Shown in pieces: positions 1 through 11,900 of a DNA stretch of 64,000 nucleotides; the first letter of the stretch is position 1; every line of letters begins with the position of its first letter. The notes under the pieces are model-generated. The model ran no database searches and was not told the DNA's origin. It saw only the letters and a program-made list of their open reading frames with translations. Source of the stretch: Vanilla planifolia (lineage: Eukaryota; Streptophyta; Magnoliopsida; Asparagales; Orchidaceae). The translations under genes and the position numbers were made by a program. The stretch lies in contig CM043875.1 in assembly GCA_023846275.1 (NCBI GenBank), positions 42,004,633-42,068,632 on the forward strand, given 5' to 3'.

Positions 1-173
1 TAAAGCTGCACAAAACACCAAAACACACCAACACATCTCAACTTAGCTTCAAGATCATACTGAGATCTAGTCTGATTTAGCAAGCTTTTACATATGGTTG
101 AACCCATAAGCATTAATGCCATTGCGAACTGTATTGCTCGTCTTGTATGCACTATAAAAAAAACTTTAATAAT

Positions 174-250
174 CGTCGCCTGAGAGATTCGAACTCTCGC
201 GGGGAAACCCCATGTACTTAGCAGGCACACGCCTTAACCACTCGGCCAAA
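174..250 (-). pseudogene. Truncated tRNA-Ser(GCU) copy lacking its 5' acceptor strand
   Basis: This is the tRNA in duplication unit 1. Everything from the D arm to the discriminator base is identical to the intact gene at 402-483, but the first five bases (GTCGC) are replaced by repeat-junction sequence (TGTGT). The 7-bp acceptor stem therefore loses its outer pairs, so a mature serine tRNA is not expected. The internal A and B boxes and the downstream T8 run (156-163 on plus, as A) survive, so Pol III could still transcribe it. Calling it non-functional is an inference from the stem. Confidence 0.9.
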
Positions 251-383
251 ACACACCAACACATCTCAACTTAGCTTCAAGATCATACTGAGATCTAGTC
301 TGATTTAGCAAGCTTTTACATATGGTTGAACCCATAAGCATTAATGCCATTGCGAACTGTATTGCTCGTCTTGTATGCACTAT

Positions 384-391
384 AAAAAAAA
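384..391 (-). terminator. Pol III terminator of tRNA-Ser
   Basis: Eight A on plus read as T8 on minus, 10 bases beyond the tRNA 3' end. This is the usual Pol III stop. The duplicate copy lies at 156-163. Confidence 0.85.
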
Positions 392-401
392 CTTTAATAA
401 T

Positions 402-483
402 CGTCGCCTGAGAGATTCGAACTCTCGCGGGGAAACCCCATGTACTTAGCAGGCACACGCCTTAACCACTCGGCCAAAGCGAC
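402..483 (-). tRNA. tRNA-Ser(GCU), intact
   Basis: An 82-base class II tRNA on the minus strand. The acceptor stem pairs GTCGCTT with AGGCGAC (one G-U), and the discriminator base is G, as in eukaryotic serine tRNAs. The anticodon loop is CTGCTAA, giving anticodon GCU, which reads AGC and AGU. There is a long variable arm with a GGGG/CCCC stem and a T loop containing GTTCGAATC (B box). There is no intron and no encoded CCA. A T8 run lies just downstream. It is the intact member of the tandem pair and is identical over all 82 bases to the gene at 57997-58078. Confidence 0.97.
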
Positions 484-3400
484 GCTTAGTTTTAATATTA
501 CGTTTTCTTTCTTCTTAATAAGTATTTTTTATTTTTGCATTACCACTGAAATATTTTATTTATATTTGCACTGATAATAATAATATTGTGTGACAAAAAA
601 ATTGATTAAACAAAATGAAAACAAACACATAATCCATAATAAATTATAAATAATAAAAAATGTAATAAATAAATAAGAGAGAAACTAAGACTTACATAAA
701 AATCTCAAAACAGATTACAGTGAATAACAAGCTTTATCATATTTTAAATATCTTGTATCAAAATCTTCTCTATAATTATGCTTCATTAGAAAGAAAAAAT
801 GATATAAAATTAAATATATAAAAGGTTAATTTAAGTGGGAGCATTTTCTATAATATTACATTTGCTTTATAAGAAAGAGAACAAAAAGAATAGCCTTCTT
901 GCTTCCTTTGATTATCAATGTATAGGAGTATATTGTTGTTATTTTCTATCTTTATCTTAAGTCTGATTAGTTTTTAGGATTAGAAATTCTATTTTGCATA
1001 TATTAGGTTAAAAAATAAATTAAGACGATTAATTTTGAACTTTAACAACTAATAATGCAATCAAACTAAAATGTATGCTATTGTTTTCATTTTTATAATA
1101 TCATGTCGATTGCATCGTGGAAGAATTCACAATATAACATATTTCATCAAATAAATAAGAAATTCACATAATACTTCAAAAAATATATGTCAATCTTGAA
1201 TTTATGGCACCTGTCAAATAACTAGATGCTAATATTCATATCCTTATGGGAGTCAAAAGAAAAAAATTATTATACATGATACAAAAATAAGACATTAGAC
1301 TCCAACTATTAGCAATCAATTTGAAAATTCAAGAAAAAGAGTTCATACACAACCAAATGATACACAATTAAATAAAATTCATAAATAATTCTTGGAATAA
1401 TCTTCAAATAATTAAATAAAACCCAAATATAATCTAAATATAATTTTGATATCAATTGATTGAAAAAAGTTCCAATCTAATATAACAACTATTTATGAAT
1501 ATACATATAGAACAATGAAAATCATAATATATTGAAATCCATAAGAAATCCAAGCATTTGAGTTATATGCAATGTGCAATATTTAATATAATATGTATAA
1601 TGTATATTATAGAATACATGGCTAATATAACAATAATATATTAGATATAATATATAATAATTAGTAAATTCAATATTGTTTAATGCATATTTATTATAAA
1701 TTTATAATTAGTTATGATCTAAAGCAACAACCTTCTCTATAATATACCACCATTTTTTGCATTGCACTAGAAAAATAAACTACCATTCTTGTTTTCTATT
1801 ATGCATAAAAAAAAGCTTGAAATGAAGTATAACTTGTGTTTGTCACTACAAAAAACTAGATTGAAAGTTGGAAGAATGGAAAAATGGTTTAGGCATAAAA
1901 GGAAAAGTCGAGTTTCATTAATAGTATTAAGAAATACTGAAACTAAAATTAGAAGAGCAAATAAGAAGCAAACATTGGGTCCAAATAATGTTTAAAATGT
2001 AGAAAAAGATATTAAAACATAATAAAAAATGGGATATAATGATTTATGTGAAACTTTATGATAGAGAAAAATCATAAAGTTGATAATTATGAGAGTTTCA
2101 TTATATTATAAAATAGTTCATTGATATCTTTTTTTCTTATACCAATCTCTTGGAAAAAGAAATAGTATAAAACAATTTAGCTATATTGTAAAATAATTTA
2201 TTAATATCTTCTTTTTTACATCAATTTTTTGGAAAAAGAAATAATATAGAATCATTTACCTTTAGCCCATTTCCTCACTTCCAATAATTATGAGAGTAGA
2301 TTATCATCCTCTTCTTTGTTAATCTCCATCAGTTGGTTTTTTGGATAAGACATTCTCTTTTATCTATATTAGGTTACTGAACAAAAAAAAATGATTAGCA
2401 ATCTTGTTGTAACTATCAATATTGCAATCAAACTATGATTCTACTATTGTATTCATCTACTAATCTAATGCTAATATTGTTATAGATTGATTATAAGTAT
2501 AATATTTTTCATTTAAATAAAAAAAAAACTATTTGAATGATCCAAAACAAATATGTCAATTTTGGATCTATAAAAAAGTGTTAACTTTGTATAATATAAA
2601 TCTACAAATGTAATGATTTTTATATAGATGAGAGTATTAAAATAAATAAATGATTGTATTGAAAAAGACTACTTTAAAAATCATTACAATTGATAAAAAA
2701 ATTTATAAAGCATTTATTAAGAATGTGCTTGAAAAAAGTCAACTTTGATAGTTCAAGCATGTCAAATAGATATTGTTGATAAAGTATTTGGGGAATATGA
2801 ATAATGATGTACTTGTGATAAAGAAAATATATGATAGGTCTGAAAATAGTAATTTCACTAGAGGCAAATCAACAATAATAATAGACATACTTCTCTCTTC
2901 AAAAAGTTGATAAATATTAAAGAACTCAAATCTCAAAATAATTAATCCTCTTACTACCATGGTGGTAAGTGACACTAAGAAATCTCTTGAAATGGTGGTA
3001 ATATCAAAAACTATAATTTTGCTTGAATAAGGTCCAAAGACTCCAAAAAAAAAAAAAAAATAAGAACCACTAAAAATACTTGACTAGCTCTTAAAAAATT
3101 TGGTAACAATTAAAAAAAACACGATATGTTCTTTAACACACAAAAACAAATTAAAAATAAAAGGAAAACATATGAATGACATTTTTGAAATTTCTCTTTA
3201 TAAACATAAAAATGAATAGAGACCAAATGAATATGTCAAATGGTTTAAGTTTTTCATTTGTTAGTAGATATTAAAACAACTTGTCAATATCAAATATAAT
3301 CCAAATAATATAGCAAAATTAACATATAACTTATAGTCAAAGCTTTTAATGGTGGGTTTAATGTCATATTTAAGTAATAATGTTATGATTTTACTACTAA

Positions 3401-3560
3401 TGATATATAAATATCATTTAATGAAAATCTAATAGCTAGATGTTAAAAATATTATTTTAATAACGTTAAATTGAATAACTAAAATATCAATTAATTTTAT
3501 ATAATATTGATATCCAAATAAATGTATCTACATCAAACCCCACTCGACACTATTAAAACT
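484..3560. other. AT-rich intergenic spacer
   Basis: Strongly AT-rich with many homopolymer runs. The open frames here are short, low-complexity and show no domain. No RNA gene was recognised. The only structure I can name is the degenerate tandem repeat at 2102-2259. The last part, from about 3540, becomes GC-richer and is probably the PPR gene promoter and 5' UTR. Confidence 0.7.
2102..2259. repeat. Degenerate two-copy tandem repeat, about 79 bp
   Basis: 2102-2181 and 2182-2259 share the same order of blocks: a tatatt-taaaata start, a ttcattgatatct-like block, a pyrimidine run, then tggaaaaagaaata. The copies differ at many positions, so the duplication is old. No function is visible. Confidence 0.75.
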
Positions 3561-3740
3561 TAGTAAGCGTATTGACTTGCAACTAATTCTACTTAGAGGA
3601 TTCGGCGATCTCCCGCCACATTCCTCCACCTTGCACGAAGGCAGCCGAGACTCGAGAGGAGCGCTTGTTGTCTTCATCAAAATTCCAACGCCACCACTTG
3701 TTTGGTCTAACCTGTCGCTGGTGTCGGCGAAATCTGGAAT

Positions 3741-5991
3741 ATGAATTGGAAGCCTGCTTGCCTTGTTCTAAACCGAGCAGTATCGACTTCGCATGTTTTA
3801 TCTGAGAGATTAAAACAAACAGGTGATGTGCGTCGATTAGTCCTCTTCAATGGACGATTTCACTAGGGTTTGTAGAATCCCCTCAAAAGGAACCATCTTT
3901 CTGTTGCTTTTATTTAGTTCATTTATTCACTGCCTGTTATAAAAGAAGCTACATCTAAATTAATGGAAATTAAAGAACTATAGCTGCTGCTGTTGCCTCT
4001 GTAGAGAAATGCAGTTTGTTTTCCTTTTGTTTCATTTTGTGTGTGTGTGTGTGTGTCTGCAAGTGTTCACTTGGGTTGTTTATTCTTACTCTTGAACCCT
4101 TTATAAATACTAGTATATACCATTACTGAGCTTCTTTTTATGTTGTTCAGAGAAAGAAATAGTTCAAATGTTCAAGACTCCAAGTATTGCTGACGCAATT
4201 GCATCATCGACCCGTAAACCGAGGCAGTACAGGAACAATGGTTCGGCCAGAGTACTGGATGAAAGGTTCCTTAGGATACTGAAGATATTCAAATGGGGGC
4301 CAGATGCAGAAAGGGCATTGGAGGTATTGATGCTAAAAGTTGATAATCGTTTAGTTCGTGAGGTTTTGAGAACAGATGTTGAGGTTGGTGTGAAGTTACA
4401 GTTCTTCAGATGGGCAGGTAAAAGAAAGAATTTTGAGTATGATTCATCGACCTACATGTCCATGGTTCGTTGCCTTGAGCAAGAGGGATTGTTTGGTGAG
4501 ATGTGGAGAACAATTCAGGACATGTCTAGCGGCAATTGCATCATCACGCCATCAGAGCTATCTGAAATCATCAAGATTCTTGGAAAAGCAAAGATGGTTA
4601 ACAAGGCCTGTTCCATCTTTTACCAGATCAAATCTAGAAAATGCAGACCAAATGCAACCGTTTATAACTCCATGATCATAATGCACATGCAGGGTGGTCA
4701 CCATGAGAAGGTGCATGAGCTTTACCATGAAATGTGCAATGAAGGAAGTTGTTTCCCTGATACTGTAACTTATGATGCTCTTATAACCACTTTCAGCAGA
4801 CTGGACCGACTTGATTCGGCAATTAGGCTATTTGAGGAAATGAAAGAGAACGGGATGCAACCCACTCCAAAGATTTATACCACATTGATAGCCATGTTCT
4901 TCAAATTCATGAACGTTGACAAGGCATTAGATTTGTTTCTTGAAATGAAATTGCATTGCTGTATACCAACTGTCTTTACCTACACTGAATTGATCAAAGG
5001 CCTGGGCCAAGTTGGGAGAATTGAAGAAGCTTTTCACTACTTTCTTGAGATGAAGAAAGAAGCTTGTAAGCCAGATACTGTGCTTATAAACATCCTATTA
5101 AACATTCTGAGCAAGGCCAGGCGTCTGGATGATGCTCTGAAGCTGTTTGACGACATGGAATCTCTTCAGTGCATACCAAACGTGGTTACATATAATACGA
5201 TCATTAAAATGCTTTTTGAGTCAAAATCTCATGCATCGGAGGCAGCTTGTTGGTTTGAAAAAATGAAGGAAACAGGGATCAGGCCTAGTTCATTCACTTA
5301 TTCCATTCTCATTGATGGTTTTTGCAAAAGCAATAGAGTAGAGAAAGCATTGATTCTTCTTGAGGAGATGGATGAGAAGGGCTTTCCTCCTTGCCCAGCA
5401 GCCTATTGCAGTCTAATTGATGCTCTTGGAAAAGCAAGGCGCTATGAAGCTGCTAGTGAGTTATTTCAGGAACTTAAAGAAAATTGTGGTTCTTCCTCTT
5501 CACGTGTATATGCTGTTATGATGAAGCATTTTGGTAAATGTGGCCGCCTAAACGATGCTTTAGATCTCTTTAATGAAATGAAGAAACTTGGTTGCACTCC
5601 TGATGTGTATGCTTATAATGCCCTCATGTCTGGAATGGTACGGGTTGGCATGATAGATGAAGCTAATTCCATATTCAGGATTATGCAAGAAGAAGGCTGT
5701 AAACCAGATATAAATTCTCACAACATCATTTTAAATGGAGTTGCAAAGGTAGGTGGACCAAAACAGGCAATGGAGATGCTTTTAAATATGAAGCTGCACG
5801 TGGTTAAACCAGATGCTGTCTCATACAACACAGTTCTTGGGTCACTTAGTCGTGCAGGTATGTTTGAGGAGGCAGCTAAACTAATGAAGGAGATGAGTGC
5901 ACAAGGATTTGAATATGATCTTATTACATATTCCTCGATACTTGAGGCCATTGGGAAGGTAGATGATATTCCTACAGAAGTTGTGCATTGA
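3741..5991 (+). CDS. P-class pentatricopeptide repeat protein, probably mitochondrial (At3g16010-like)
   Basis: Two coding exons, 3741-3822 and 4151-5991, give 640 aa. A TAA lies in frame upstream at 3708, and the ATG at 3741 is the first in-frame start after it. The 328-bp intron has GT-AG ends (donor CAG|GTGATG, acceptor TTCAG) and keeps frame into the long ORF, whose own first ATG (4168) would be residue 34. Exon 1 encodes a basic, Ser/Ala-containing N-terminus (MNWKPACLVLNRAVSTSHVL) typical of a mitochondrial presequence. From about residue 127 to the C-terminus there are about 14 degenerate 35-residue PPRs (repeated TYN/TYS..LI....K, ..KPD motifs). There are no LS repeats and no E or DYW domain, so this is a P-class RNA binder. 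Length and order agree with my memory of Arabidopsis At3g16010. The RNA target is unknown. Confidence 0.95.
3864..3871 (+). promoter_or_regulatory. Telo-box-like element in first intron of the PPR gene
   Basis: TAGGGTTT is the reverse of the plant telo-box AAACCCTA, which is common near the 5' ends of genes for translation and organelle biogenesis. It lies 41 bases into the first intron. An 8-mer alone is weak evidence. Confidence 0.3.
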
Positions 5992-5998
5992 AGATTTG

Positions 5999-8571
5999 GT
6001 ATGAATGAACTTTATTTTCATTTTCGTCAGTATTTGATGCTTCCTTTTTGTCATTTCTACTTATGCAATTTTCTTGCAAATTTATAACCTGATGCCATCT
6101 TTTAAAGAAAAGAAAAATAGAGTAGACTTTGTAGAATATGGTGCACATAACATCTGAATATGTTCTACCTCATAAGACATTAGTCTTATCTTCTACAATA
6201 TTCAAATTTGGGCATGATCCTCAACTTGCTTCAAAAGAAAATCTTTAATTGAGCTCATTTATTTCTCATTTTCAAAAAACCAAAAATGTACGCATAAAAT
6301 CTACTATGAAAACAAGCTTTCATTATAGCACTTGGGGCCAGCTATATACAAATTTTTCATTTTCATTGTGCTCTATTAATTCATGTCAAAATTAATTTCA
6401 AATATGCAAGATTCTTCTTAAGTCATTCCACTCTTTCTTTCATCCTTCCAACTCTCTTATATGCTTCCTATAGATCTTTCAACACTAGGTTATCTACTTA
6501 TCTATTATTTACATGATGTCATCATCCAAGCCCACCATGTTTAATACTCTTTTTGGTGGACTTTAATTAAACATTGTTTAAAGTAAATACAATTTTGTTT
6601 AAGTTCACTTAAATGGGTTAGTGAAATTGTTTAATTCTCCTAATTGTGGATGTGCCAACACAATTTCATTGTATTATTTTTGTTAGAGTAAAAGACCATT
6701 TTTTACTACACAAAATGCATTATTATTTTCTTCATTTTCTATAACAACTTAATTGATTTTGGATTATTTTATTATCAAAATTGTTTAATGAAATCTGCAC
6801 ATAGTTCATGAAAGAAAGAGTGAATTCTAATTTTACCTGAAATCAGTGGCTGTGCCAAATGGGTCACGATTTTATCTTTAATTAAGGCTATTCTTATCTT
6901 CTAATAGATGGACTTTTTTCTTTGTTCTATCCTTTCATTTATCCCACTTTGCATTTTCATTTAAACAGTTAAGTTCTATTTGCATGCTTGATCTTCGTTC
7001 TGTGGGGATGCTTAGAATTTTCAATACGATAAGGTGCTTACTAATTGACTGATTTGTCAACAAATGGATTGTGTTGTCTGATTTTATTATAGTCTTAACA
7101 TACTCCTTTAGTTGAGATTTTCCATTATGCAACATATAGACACACTTTGATGTCATCTTTTTGGCTCAGACTCTATTGCTGTCATCATCATCTATTTCTC
7201 TATCGTTTTGTAGGATAAGTTGAAACTAAACCACGTGTTTGTTAATACTTTTATGTTGATTAATCTTTGGAATACATATGGTAAAATTCTATAAGTAGAA
7301 CCTTTGTTTGGCATGCATTCAAATGGACAACTAGAACACCAATGATTGATATAATGATAACCTTTTAAAACAGACACGGGCAGATTTCAAAACATCCTTA
7401 TAGAAATTGTAGAACAAAAACAAATAATTGCACTCTTTATAAAAGGAAATATCAGGATGCATTTAAGATGTAAAAAATAAAAAAATTTAGGTAAAACACT
7501 GCATCATAAGTGTGTAGAAATATGAAGTTCACTAATATCCATAGAACAAATATAACACTGGCAAATAAGAATTATTGATTTGGTCTGGTTCTTGCTATTT
7601 TTATTTGTTGGTGCCAAATTCCTATGTTAACTATTAGAATAATTAGCCTAATTGTGTTGTTATTTATGTGTATATAGGAATGTTATTTTTGATATATTAT
7701 ATTACATTATATTTATTTTTAAGTGGTTCATGGACGTGTTTCTATTTTCTTTAATAAATGAAAGTACCAATAAGATTTGACTCTCTTTATCTTTTATTCT
7801 CATTCTTTTATCCAGTTATGTATATTATCTACTTTCTTCTCAAAACTCTGGTGTATTTCTATTGATTTACATGCAAGCTTTTGAACCATTTTGGCAGGCT
7901 AAACTGGTTGGATCATTGGTCCCCTTTTTTATCGGCCAAATTAACAATCTGATTTGATTCTTTCAACGCTGGTTTGATTGAGAAGAACCAATGTAGATGA
8001 TGATGATACTATGACATCTGGACCAGTTTTTGCAATCCACCTCGTACCGTGTTTTGGCTTATGAATGAACAGAATACTTCAACCTGGGCATAACGTTTTT
8101 AGTAGTTGAAAAAAATAATGAATCTACAGTAGAGGAAAAAAGTATTTACCATTATTCGATGATTTCCAATGAGAAAGCCATGGCAGAAACTGAGCTTTTC
8201 TGCTGATCCACCTCCAGATTCATTCCTAATCCATTTCGTATTCTGGCATGATGATGCTGAGTATAGCTGTAATGAGTTCCTACCATTGCAAAGGGTTTAA
8301 CTTTCCAGAATATGACAGCCATAAGAGAAGCCATGGCAATGCGAGCAGTTGCTTGATAGCACAAGCTGTGTGCAGAGATCAGTCATGTCTTGCCTAAAAC
8401 TCGAGCTTTGCCATGGAATGACTACCCAAATGTTGCGTTCGTCTATGTTGAATAACTCTTTCTTCTTTGGTTATTACCTTTTAATTTTTTTTTTCCCGTA
8501 GCCACCAAGGCTTCTCATATAACAGGAGTTGTTGATTAAGTAACAGAACTGTAGTAATCTTTTTCAATAAA
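5999..8571 (+). other. Probable 3' UTR of the PPR gene with a 1.9-kb intron
   Basis: Eight bases after the stop codon, TTTG|GTATGA is a good donor. A pyrimidine-rich tract followed by TTGGCAG at 7891-7897 is a good acceptor. From 7898 to about 8590 the sequence is less AT-rich than the preceding 1.9 kb and ends in AATAAA at 8566. Introns in 3' UTRs are known in plant PPR genes. No coding frame continues here, and the candidate intron itself shows only AT-rich unique sequence. Inference only; transcript data would decide. Confidence 0.45.
8566..8571 (+). terminator. Candidate poly(A) signal, PPR gene
   Basis: A plus-strand AATAAA at the end of the GC-richer block that follows the putative 3' UTR intron. 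Confidence 0.45.
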
Positions 8572-8620
8572 AGGAATGAAACCTGATATCCCAACATTTA
8601 TGATCAATTTATATAATTAT

Positions 8621-8626
8621 TTTATT
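8621..8626 (-). terminator. Candidate poly(A) signal, PDIL gene
   Basis: A minus-strand AATAAA about 307 bases beyond the PDIL stop codon. The two convergent genes would end within about 60 bp of each other. Confidence 0.5.
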
Positions 8627-8932
8627 AAGAAATGCAACTTAATCTTGACACAAGGGAGTCTCAAATGTTCCACCTAGCAAACAACTCGAGGCTTTTACAA
8701 TTTAAACAACATTTAAAGAAGCATTCCTTAAATTTCATCCCAATCTTCAACATTGAATAAAATCCATAGGCACATAAATCTCCAAAACTTTGTACTCTAT
8801 ATGTTTTCTATATCCTATGAAGACTATGGATTCCAACATGTAAGCAGAAGAAGAAAGGGTACTACATGAAGCTGCTTAAATGTTGGAAAACATAACCACA
8901 ATTAAGTCATGCAACTTGTCTGCCTAAATAGT

Positions 8933-11900
8933 TCATAATTCGTCCTTCTTTGGAATTTCTTGCCTTGAAATATTAGCAGTTTCAGATGCCAACTTCTCTT
9001 TAACAAACGTTGCCAATTCCTTTATGGTCGACTTCTTAGACAGCTTGATCTTCTCAGACAACAAACAACCAAAATCAGCAGTGGAATACAAAAATTAAAA
9101 TAAAATTCATGTAGTTTTTTGTCCATACCGGTTCTGATTTATTTCCAGCAGGATAAAAAAGCAGCACAGGGTAGTTATCTATCTGCAGAATGGATGATAG
9201 ATTAGTTTTTCATTAATATGAACACAAGAAAAGCATGTTATCTTGAAATCTTAGCTATTTGATTTATCTTCAAAAAAAACTTTTTGAGAAGCATTTATTA
9301 CAAATTGCTCCAGGTTATAGCATGTTTTTACAGGTAAAATTTTGCTCAGATGCATATAAATAACGAATCTAGAACCTTGAAAATGCATCTTAATGGATAA
9401 ATAATGGCCTACTGTTAAAAGTCTCACTAGTTCAGAATAAATACACCTCCTAGCTCAATTTATTATTCTCACCCGTTCTATTTTCTGCAGGTTACACCAG
9501 TTGAATTGAATGCTCCTTCTAGGAGAGCAATTCATAGGATTGGATCAAATTGGATCAACAGCAGAAGGTTCACAAAATTCAAAAGAAGCACCAACCAAGT
9601 CAAGAAAAGGAGATGAATCTAGGATCAAAACTATTAGATAATTTCATACTAGTTATTAATATGCAAGGTTGTTCTCTGCTTAAAGCATTCTTTAACAACT
9701 ATGAGAATTTCTTTTAAGGTTCCAAAACTGGACGCTTGGACTACTGTGTGGATAAAAAATATTTTGATGTCATAATGTGTATTCTAGATGATCATCAACA
9801 ACCATGTATAGTACTGCATATTGTCTAATGGTTGCAGAAGTACCTGAAGCTTAGGGTGTTCATTGAGAGAGGCATCTATCCTAGCGAACTTCAAGTTCTC
9901 CTGCCCTTTAAAATGCTTGGCTAACTTCTCAACCCGCTTGCTTGTTGCCTCACAGTCAATGCACCAGGGTGTGTGCACCTTTTGTACATAGTTTGCAAGA
10001 GAAAGATAATAAAAGGCACTCACAAAAGAGAAAGATTACAAGTTTAGGATCCGCCGAGTGATACTTTACTAGAATAGTCAATCAAAGGTCATCTTACCTC
10101 AAGAAAAACATTCTCCATGCTATCCAAAATGGTGGAATCAAATGTCTTGCTGACGATCTTTTCAACTAGTCCATCTTGCAATTTCTACAAGAAAAATCTT
10201 TTTTCTCATCAGCAAAGCAGCAGACAAAGCAGCTTCAGGACTTGCATAGACAGCAAAATAATTTTTATTCTACAAAATTGAGGTGCATGTCACTGAAAAT
10301 ATTACAGCAGAACAAATCAGAACATAGCAGACATGGTGACTAAGGGTTATTAGATTGCACTTTTGCAAAACCTCCGATAACGATTGTGCAAAGGATTAGT
10401 CACGGGACTTGTCATTATCAAGCACAACAGAGGAAGTGATCCCAGGATACTTTATCAACATAGCTACTAAATCAAAACTACACATTAATGGGTAGTATCT
10501 AGAAGATTTAACAATCTAGTGGGGTAAACTGAACAAATTCTAAAGCACTATAATGCTCCAGAAAGAACAAACAAAAGTTAACAAACTATTATCCAAGAGC
10601 CATCCCAACTAAAGCACTTAATAATAATAATAATGGTTGAGTAGGTAACATGATTTAATTGCCTACACTTCATCTTTCTTTCCATGGTGCAAGGTCAGGA
10701 AATCAAAATTGTCTCGCCCTTTGTTTCTTGCATCACATCCTAAGCCCCAAACTAACATAGCTGGCATCTGCCAAACATGAGATGCTGTCAACGATATCAT
10801 CTATAATCCCTCCACCAATTATTTGCTTGCTACTAACCTCTCCAACTTCCACATCTGACCTGTTACTACAAGATCAAACCCAACTACTTCAATCGTGTGA
10901 CCATTCTTCCCAGTACTTTAAAATTGGTCCTTAGAACACCTACAATTACCTCACTATAAACATGCCATGCCATCAACCAGTGATATAGTTTCCAAGGAAG
11001 AATGACATCAACTTCCTCATTAACAAAGGAATTGATTCTTTCTAATGGTGCAACTATTTCAAGCACTATTATGATCCATAATGCTCGTAATACTATCGAT
11101 CAAGGTTCTTGATTTGAGAAAGCCATCTGGAATGCTCAAAGCATTTTTTATCAAGAAGTTTTACCATGCCACGAAAGTGAGCCTTTAAAAAACTTAAGGT
11201 GGAGACATATTGATCTGATTTCTAAATGGAAGAGCTGAAAAAATTTACAGGGTTGGGAAACTTCCATCAATGGAAAAGGTTCTTGCAACGGCTTGTAGGA
11301 AAGCATTGAACTTGTTTGCCCAAAATGCACATTAGAAAGGGTGGAAAGAAGGATTTTCCTAGAAACTGTGGAGGAGGTAAGGGAAATTAAACGGGATGCA
11401 ATAAGAGCCAAGTAAAGTGTTACTCATGTGACAAGCATAGGCTTATTGTTGAACTAAAGATGGTGAACAAAGAGACAAAACTTGTCATGTACAAAGCAGA
11501 TGAAAGTGAAACTCCAATACTCTTCCCAAAGGAAATCTCCTTAGTATATGCCACATGGTATTTGATAATGATATGAGCAATCACATGATGGGATATAAAA
11601 GCAAATTTGTTGAGTTAGACACAAGAATCACAAGCAATATCCTTTATATGAAGATGATACAAAGGTAGAGATCAAAGAAAATGGATTAGTAATATTGGCT
11701 ACAAAGAATAGAGTTCATAAGATTGTCCACAAGGTGAAAATGGATGTGCGCTATGGCTTTGAGATCGAGAAAAAAGGCTTTTTGCCAAAGTTACCATGAT
11801 GAAGAATTGCATATTCCTACTTAATTTGAAGATTATCGATACAATGTTCAAGAAGTCTTATATCAAGGAACCTTTGTAGATTTGGTATATGAGATTTGAG

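Larger units (their letters stand above)
18..473. repeat. Perfect 228-bp tandem duplication containing tRNA-Ser
   Basis: Two head-to-tail copies, 18-245 and 246-473, match base for base with a period of 228. The next unit would start at 474 and agrees only over CCAAA before diverging, so the break used a CCAAA(A) microhomology: in the tRNA 5' region at one end and in a CCAAAACACACC sequence at the other. No difference between copies was seen, which suggests a recent event or gene conversion. An assembly artefact cannot be excluded without reads. Confidence 0.97.

Noticed and set aside
234-458. 74-codon minus-strand open frame
   Set aside because: It overlaps the tRNA-Ser copies and the tandem duplication; it is open by chance.
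11151-11411. 86-codon minus-strand frame in PDIL intron 8
   Set aside because: It is antisense to the decayed copia gag region; no domain.
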